From the NCBI GenBank assembly GCA_017646625.1, contig JAGCMF010000026.1:1-38507 (forward strand): a DNA stretch of 38,507 bases. Direction: 5' to 3'. The notes under the pieces are model-generated. The model saw nothing but the letters and a program-made list of their open reading frames with translations, had not been told where the DNA came from and ran no database searches. Positions 34,516 through 38,507 of the stretch are shown here, one piece after another. Source of the stretch: Alistipes sp. (lineage in GTDB: Bacteria > Bacteroidota > Bacteroidia > Bacteroidales > Rikenellaceae). The position numbers and the translations under genes are program-made. The stretch's first letter is position 1; each line of letters opens with the position of its first letter.

Positions 34516-35016
34516 CTAAAATGTATATCCTATGCCGACATTTAGTATTACGGCATTCGAGAATTTAGTCGGTATGCGCCCCATCCATTTGCACTGTAGG
34601 TTCACATCCCAATTACCCCCGAAGTTATACTTCGTGCCCAGGCCGAGATTTAGACCAGCACTCCAGCCCACTACAGTGCCACTTTGCTCGCTTATATGGT
34701 TAGCGCTGATGCCGACAATGGGAAAGACGTGCCAATAACTTGCAATGGAGAGTGGAACTTGAAAATCGCAGTATACATCTATCGAGCTGTTCTGCTTGGG
34801 GATATAATTAATACCGGGTTCAATGTTGAGCCAGTCGGCAAGTCCGTATGTTCCGTATATGCCTAATACATATGCTTTTGCACCAAAGTAGTAACCTGTT
34901 CTAAAGCCGAAGGTAAAGGCCCTATCCTCCTGTGCCGAGGCATGGTTTACGATAGGAGTGATGGCGAATAATGCAACTGCGCAAAGTAGTATAACTCTTC
35001 TCATAATTGTAGACAC
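34516..35016 (-). CDS. Small outer-membrane beta-barrel protein
   Basis: This 166-residue protein has a signal peptide (ILLCAVALFAITPIVNHASA) cleaved before QEDRAF. The mature part is made of alternating hydrophobic/polar beta strands: FTFGFRTGYYFG, VLGIYGTYGLADWLNIEPGINY, SAGLNLGLGTKYNFG and NVGIGYTF. It ends in the aromatic residue needed for outer-membrane insertion. It fits the small 8-strand porin-like (OMP_b-brl) families common in Bacteroidota, whose roles are mostly unknown. It has its own promoter box and terminator and sits between two unrelated oxidoreductase operons. An unusual feature is the phrase IPKQNSSIDVYCDFQVPLSI, with a single cysteine in a strand. Confidence 0.82.
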   Translation of the reverse strand: MSTIMRRVILLCAVALFAITPIVNHASAQEDRAFTFGFRTGYYFGAKAYVLGIYGTYGLADWLNIEPGINYIPKQNSSIDVYCDFQVPLSIASYWHVFPIVGISANHISEQSGTVVGWSAGLNLGLGTKYNFGGNWDVNLQCKWMGRIPTKFSNAVILNVGIGYTF

Positions 35017-35032
35017 GATGTTGTTACCTTTA

Positions 35033-35040
35033 CAAATATA
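35033..35040 (-). promoter_or_regulatory. -7 promoter box for the beta-barrel gene
   Basis: The minus strand reads TATATTTG, 16 bases before the ATG at 35016. Confidence 0.6.
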
Positions 35041-35111
35041 CGAAAAATTATTTATATTGCAAAAGTAACCTCCTTAACCCTTGTTCTACTCTTTATTATG
35101 GATAAAAATAA

Positions 35112-35136
35112 GGGAGCTGCCCCAAGGACAGCTCCC
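35112..35136 (-). terminator. Terminator of the four-gene oxidoreductase operon
   Basis: GGGAGCTG (35112-35119) pairs with CAGCTCCC (35129-35136), with a few more pairs inside the loop. In the minus direction it is followed by TTATTTTTATC. It lies 25 bases after the gamma subunit stop. Confidence 0.8.
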
Positions 35137-35160
35137 AATTGTGCATCGAGTGCAAGATGA

Positions 35161-35706
35161 TTATCGTACCTGACGGATGATCTCGCCACCGTGCTTGATA
35201 GCCTCCTCATTCTGTGGAAGCATCTTCCATGCGCGCTCTGGCAATGTCTTCTTAAGACCAGCCATAACGTTCTCCATAGCCACAACAGGGCGAACCTTAA
35301 GGTAAGCGCCCAAAATCATGGTGTTGAACAACTTCGCCTGACCAAGGCGTGCGCACTCTGCAGTAGCATCAATCTGATATATGCTAATGTCAGTACGTGT
35401 AGGGTGGTGTGTGATACCGTTTGTATCATAGATAAGTACGCCACCTGGCTTCACCTGGCTCTCAAACTTGTCCATAGACTGCTGGTTTAGAACAACAACG
35501 CAGTCAAACTCGTGAGCAATAGGTGATGAGATAGGGCTATCCGAAAGGATAACGGTTACGTTGGCAGTACCACCACGCATCTCAGGACCGTATGAAGGCA
35601 TCCATGTAACCTCCATATCCTGCATAATACCAGAGTAAGCCAAAATCTTACCCATAGTGAGGACACCCTGTCCTCCGAAACCTGCAATGATTATCGTCTC
35701 TTTCAT
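35161..35706 (-). CDS. 2-oxoacid:ferredoxin oxidoreductase gamma subunit
   Basis: The 181-residue gamma subunit opens with ETIIIAGFGGQGVLTMGKIL, the glycine-rich signature of the family, followed by WMPSYGPEMRGGTANVTVILSD. It supplies part of the CoA site and the subunit interface. It is the last gene of a delta-alpha-beta-gamma operon, 6 bases after beta. Names in use include vorC and korC; the substrate (branched-chain 2-oxoacids or 2-oxoglutarate) is not fixed by sequence alone. Confidence 0.9.
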   Translation of the reverse strand: MKETIIIAGFGGQGVLTMGKILAYSGIMQDMEVTWMPSYGPEMRGGTANVTVILSDSPISSPIAHEFDCVVVLNQQSMDKFESQVKPGGVLIYDTNGITHHPTRTDISIYQIDATAECARLGQAKLFNTMILGAYLKVRPVVAMENVMAGLKKTLPERAWKMLPQNEEAIKHGGEIIRQVR

Positions 35707-35712
35707 AACTGC

Positions 35713-36480
35713 TTACTCTTTTGTAGTGTCCTTCAAATCGCCGAGCTCATAGAATGGCAACATGTTCTGCTCGAGCCACTCGTTAGAAGCTACTGGTGAC
35801 AACTTCCAACCACTGTTACATGTAGCAACAATCTCAACAAGGCTAAAGCCCTTACCTGCCATAGCATTCTCAAATGCGTGACGGATAGCCTTCTTTGCCT
35901 TACGAACGTTTGCTGGAGTGTGTACACTCTGACGTGTTACGTAGCATACGCCATCGAGGTGTGCCAACATCTGGCCAATCTTATAAGGATAGCCATTGAG
36001 CTTCGCATCACGACCATAAGGTGTAGTAGCAGTCTTCATACCCAAGAGGGTAGTAGGAGCCATCTGACCACCTGTCATACCGTAGATAGCGTTGTTGATG
36101 TAGATACCAACGATGTTCTCACCACGAGCAGCAGCGTGGATAGTCTCACCAGTACCGATAGCTGACATATCACCGTCACCCTGGTATGTGAAGACCATCT
36201 TATCTGGATTAACACGCTTGATAGCTGTGGCTACAGCGCAAGCACGACCGTGAGCAGCCTGTGCCCAGTCGATGTCGATATAGTTGTATGCGAATACAGA
36301 GCAACCTACAGGTGATACACCAATAGTATCATGCTCCAAGCCCATCTCCTCGATAACCTCGGCTACGAGTTTGTGAACAGTACCGTGGCTACAGCCGGGG
36401 CAGTAGTGCATTACATTAGGCAAGATAAGCTTTGACTTGCCAAATACCAAATTCTCTTTTTTGATTTCAACCTCTGCCAT
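35713..36480 (-). CDS. 2-oxoacid:ferredoxin oxidoreductase beta subunit (TPP-binding)
   Basis: The 255-residue beta subunit shows HYCPGCSHGTVHKL, then GVSPVGCSVFAYNYIDIDW. The TPP motif is YQGDGDMSAIGTGETIHAAARG with NNAIYGMTGGQMAPTT. Here CPGCSHG replaces the CPGCGDH of KorB, and the protein is some 90 residues shorter, so the two enzymes in this window are different subfamilies. It lies 4 bases after the alpha gene. With alpha, gamma and delta it forms a four-subunit complex that passes electrons from 2-oxoacid decarboxylation to ferredoxin. Confidence 0.92.
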   Translation of the reverse strand: MAEVEIKKENLVFGKSKLILPNVMHYCPGCSHGTVHKLVAEVIEEMGLEHDTIGVSPVGCSVFAYNYIDIDWAQAAHGRACAVATAIKRVNPDKMVFTYQGDGDMSAIGTGETIHAAARGENIVGIYINNAIYGMTGGQMAPTTLLGMKTATTPYGRDAKLNGYPYKIGQMLAHLDGVCYVTRQSVHTPANVRKAKKAIRHAFENAMAGKGFSLVEIVATCNSGWKLSPVASNEWLEQNMLPFYELGDLKDTTKE

Positions 36481-36484
36481 AGTC

Positions 36485-37579
36485 TTATCGGTTTATAAGT
36501 TTCTCTTTAAGTGCTTTGAATACCTCGTCTGGTGAGAACAACATGCCACCCAAACGACCGTAGTGCTCAACTGGAGCCTTGCCATTTACTGCAAGACGTA
36601 CATCCTCAACCATCTGGCCAGCGTTAAGCTCGGCGCAAAGGAAGCCCTTAACACCACGAGCAGCAAGCTCCTCGATAGGCTTCTTTGGGAATGGGTAGAG
36701 GGTGATAGGACGCAACAAACCGAGCTTGATACCCTCGGCACGTGCCATCTCAACAGTAGCAGCGCAGATACGTGATGATGAACCGAAGGCTACGATAACG
36801 TAGTCAGCATCGTCACACATGATGGCCTCGTAGCGTACCTCGTTCTCCTCCATAGTACGATACTTCGCCTGCAAACGCTGGTTGTTAACCTCCATAACCT
36901 CTGACTTGAGCTCGAGTGATGTGATCACGTTGCGCTCACGGTCATCAGTCTTACCGATAAGAGCCCAGCTCTTGCACTCTGCAGCAATCTCCTCCTTTGT
37001 CTTGCGAGGACGCTGTGGTGCGAGAACCACCTTCTCCATCATCTGACCGATACAACCGTCAGCGAGGATCATAGCTGGGTTACGATACTTAAATGCGAGG
37101 TCGAAAGCGTCAGCCACAAAGTCGTGCATCTCCTGTACAGAGTTAGGAGCAAGTACGATAAGGTGGAAGTCACCGTGTGCGCCACCCTTACAAGCCTGGA
37201 AGTAGTCAGACTGTGAAGGCTGGATAGTACCAAGACCTGGACCACCACGCTGGCAGTTAACGATAACGCAAGGAAGCTCGGCACCTGCGAGGTAGCTCAA
37301 GCCCTCTGACATAAGGCTGACACCTGGTGATGAAGATGATGTCATCACGCGCTTACCTGTAGCGGCGCCGCCATATACCATATTAATAGAAGAGACCTCT
37401 GACTCTGCCTGAAGAACCACCATACCAGTAGTCTCCCAAGGCTTCTCCTCCATGAGTGTCTCCATAACCTCTGACTGAGGTGTGATGGGGTAGCCGAAAT
37501 AGCCGTCGCAACCGTAGCGAATTGCTGCATGAGCAATCACCTCGTTGCCCTTCATAAGTTTTACCTCTTTCTCTGCCAT
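36485..37579 (-). CDS. vorB: 3-methyl-2-oxobutanoate:ferredoxin oxidoreductase alpha subunit (VorB type)
   Basis: The 364-residue alpha subunit contains FGYPITPQSEVMETLMEEK, VVLQAESEVSSINMVYGGAATG, VMTSSSSPGVSLMSEGLSYLAGAELP and CQRGGPGLGTIQPSQSDYFQ. These match the VorB subfamily as usually annotated in Bacteroidota, which acts on branched-chain 2-oxoacids from valine, leucine and isoleucine. Some databases label the same proteins as 2-oxoglutarate enzymes (KorA), so the substrate is moderately certain. It starts 3 bases after the ferredoxin-like subunit gene. Confidence 0.9.
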   Translation of the reverse strand: MAEKEVKLMKGNEVIAHAAIRYGCDGYFGYPITPQSEVMETLMEEKPWETTGMVVLQAESEVSSINMVYGGAATGKRVMTSSSSPGVSLMSEGLSYLAGAELPCVIVNCQRGGPGLGTIQPSQSDYFQACKGGAHGDFHLIVLAPNSVQEMHDFVADAFDLAFKYRNPAMILADGCIGQMMEKVVLAPQRPRKTKEEIAAECKSWALIGKTDDRERNVITSLELKSEVMEVNNQRLQAKYRTMEENEVRYEAIMCDDADYVIVAFGSSSRICAATVEMARAEGIKLGLLRPITLYPFPKKPIEELAARGVKGFLCAELNAGQMVEDVRLAVNGKAPVEHYGRLGGMLFSPDEVFKALKEKLINR

Positions 37580-37582
37580 AGT

Positions 37583-37810
37583 TTACTCGAATTTTTGGCG
37601 ATACACCGTTAGACAACTATCCGGACAGATGATAGCGCAAGATGCGCAACCAGTACACTTATCCGGCTCAACCATCATAGCGAAGGGATAACCCTTGCCG
37701 TTTACTTCGGCCGATAAACCGAGCGTCTGAGTAGGACATGATGCAACGCATACGCCGCAACCTTTGCAATGCTCTGTATCGACAACAACTGTTCCTTTGA
37801 TTTTAGCCAT
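37583..37810 (-). CDS. Ferredoxin-like delta subunit with two 4Fe-4S clusters
   Basis: This 75-residue protein has two full CxxCxxCxxxCP motifs: Cys15, 18, 21, 25 and Cys52, 55, 58, 62, each followed by proline. It is the electron-carrying delta subunit of the four-part 2-oxoacid oxidoreductase and relays electrons from the beta subunit to free ferredoxin. It heads the operon, with a promoter box 61 bases upstream. Names in use are vorD or korD. Confidence 0.93.
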   Translation of the reverse strand: MAKIKGTVVVDTEHCKGCGVCVASCPTQTLGLSAEVNGKGYPFAMMVEPDKCTGCASCAIICPDSCLTVYRQKFE

Positions 37811-37871
37811 ACGACAGTAGTTTTATAGATTGTTAAAAGTTCGGTTTTCTCTTAATGCGGAATTAACCAAA

Positions 37872-37879
37872 CAAATGTA
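37872..37879 (-). promoter_or_regulatory. -7 promoter box for the delta-alpha-beta-gamma operon
   Basis: The minus strand reads TACATTTG, a TAnnTTTG match 61 bases before the ATG at 37810. Confidence 0.55.
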
Positions 37880-37899
37880 CACATAATTTCGCAAACTAC

Positions 37900-38052
37900 C
37901 TACACTTTTTTGAAATATTTTTTCATCACTTTGCTATGTAGTTGAATTATTAGCTGTTCTGAGACTGGTGGCATAATTTCGATAAGTGTCTTTATGGTGG
38001 ATTTTGAAGCATCAGGCAGAAATAGTGGCCTGGCCAAAGAGTCGTGTTCCAT
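37900..38052 (-). CDS. Possible 50-residue small protein or gene remnant
   Basis: From an ATG at 38052 the minus strand encodes 50 residues ending at a TAG (37900-37902). The peptide begins MEHDSLARPLFLPDASK and ends SKVMKKYFKKV. It is mixed hydrophobic and basic with no recognised motif, membrane segment or signal peptide. No good TAnnTTTG box was found upstream. It lies in a 400-base gap between divergent genes. It may be a small gene, the front of a decayed gene, or chance. Confidence 0.3.
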   Translation of the reverse strand: MEHDSLARPLFLPDASKSTIKTLIEIMPPVSEQLIIQLHSKVMKKYFKKV

Positions 38053-38093
38053 AGAAAAATATATATAATCTTGCAAATTTGGGCTTTTAGGTC

Positions 38094-38101
38094 TATCTTT
38101 G
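38094..38101 (+). promoter_or_regulatory. -7 promoter box for the right-edge lipoprotein
   Basis: TATCTTTG matches TAnnTTTG, and a TTG at 38071-38073 sits about 20 bases upstream where the -33 element is expected. The implied leader is about 105 bases. Confidence 0.6.
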
Positions 38102-38210
38102 CCTCTGTATTCTTAATGTTAAGGTGTGTCGTGAGTGTAGGGTGTGTTGCTCTGCAAGATGAACTCTTTAGGGATACCTATTATAATTATATAATGTAAA
38201 ATCGAATAAG

Positions 38211-38507
38211 ATGAAGAGGTTTTTTAGTGTAGCTCTAACCTATATTGTTATTGTTATGGCTACATCGTGTGCTAATCAAGATGTGGATTTGCGCCCTATT
38301 ATCGGAGAATTGGGAGGTGGCGCACTGCGCGTATCTTTTGAGGAGTCTGCTACACGTACATATATTGATGATACTAACATCTATTGGCATGCTGATGATC
38401 GTGTATCAGTCTTCTATGGTGATAGCAATCTTGTTGAATGTCGTTTCGATGGTTATACTGGTGCTGAGCATGGACTTATTGTTCCTGTTGGAGAGTATGT
38501 CTCAGGA
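38211..38507 (+). CDS. Bacteroidota surface lipoprotein (partial, cut by right edge)
   Basis: From ATG 38211 an open frame of 99 codons runs off the window. The N-terminus MKRFFSVALTYIVIVMATSC is a lipoprotein signal with the lipid-bearing cysteine at residue 20. After a polar linker comes ESATRTYIDDTNIYWHADD, then RVSVFYGD. This T-R-T-x-W-x-x-x-D-x-I/V pattern opens many Bacteroidota surface proteins, including fimbrillin-like and repeat-rich adhesins. The main domain lies beyond the edge, so the function stays open. Confidence 0.8.
   Translation, partial: MKRFFSVALTYIVIVMATSCANQDVDLRPIIGELGGGALRVSFEESATRTYIDDTNIYWHADDRVSVFYGDSNLVECRFDGYTGAEHGLIVPVGEYVSG

Larger units (their letters stand above)
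37811..38210. other. Divergent intergenic region
   Basis: This 400-base AT-rich gap contains the minus-strand promoter box at 37872-37879, the doubtful small ORF at 37900-38052 and the plus-strand promoter box at 38094-38101. I see no strong hairpin, tRNA or repeat in it. Confidence 0.5.

Overview
The window looks like a chromosomal segment of an anaerobic member of the Bacteroidota, most likely order Bacteroidales. The reasons are the many TAnnTTTG promoter boxes, the lack of Shine-Dalgarno leaders, BACON and DUF5689 surface lipoproteins, a TonB-dependent receptor, a bacterial V-type ATPase operon containing a DUF2764 subunit, DUF4301, and two ferredoxin-dependent 2-oxoacid oxidoreductases. 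A Rikenellaceae-like genus is only a guess. I recognised no tRNA, rRNA, CRISPR array, insertion sequence or phage gene.

Layout. Positions 1-1900 are accessory: a PD-(D/E)XK nuclease-like gene cut by the left edge, a gene broken by a one-base frameshift, and a possible 3' gene scrap. Then come a DUF4301 gene (minus) and, divergent from it, the housekeeping operon murB-tilS-holA plus a PLP fold-type IV aminotransferase-like gene that seems to lack its catalytic lysine. A convergent ROK kinase follows. Positions 8880-16590 hold a complete V-ATPase operon (E, DUF2764, A, B, D, I, K) that ends in a perfect 21-bp hairpin shared with the convergent ruvB. The K subunit carries the full set of sodium-ring ligands known from Enterococcus hirae NtpK.

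Positions 17800-27820 form a roughly 10-kb unit on the plus strand with one clear promoter and one clear terminator. It encodes a large BACON/OB-fold lipoprotein, a DNA/RNA non-specific endonuclease lipoprotein, a secreted endonuclease/exonuclease/phosphatase enzyme, a TonB-dependent receptor without a SusD partner, and a DUF5689 lipoprotein. I read this as a candidate system for binding, cutting and importing extracellular nucleic acid. It is the best candidate in the window for an undescribed system.

The rest is mainly on the minus strand: a DMT exporter, an SDR oxidoreductase and an unusual GNAT-MGMT fusion in one operon; korAB (2-oxoglutarate:ferredoxin oxidoreductase type); a small outer-membrane beta-barrel gene; and a four-subunit VOR/KOR-type enzyme with its own ferredoxin subunit. 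A truncated plus-strand lipoprotein gene runs off the right edge. Together the central metabolism genes suggest a fermentative anaerobe that decarboxylates 2-oxoacids with ferredoxin and couples ATP to a sodium gradient.
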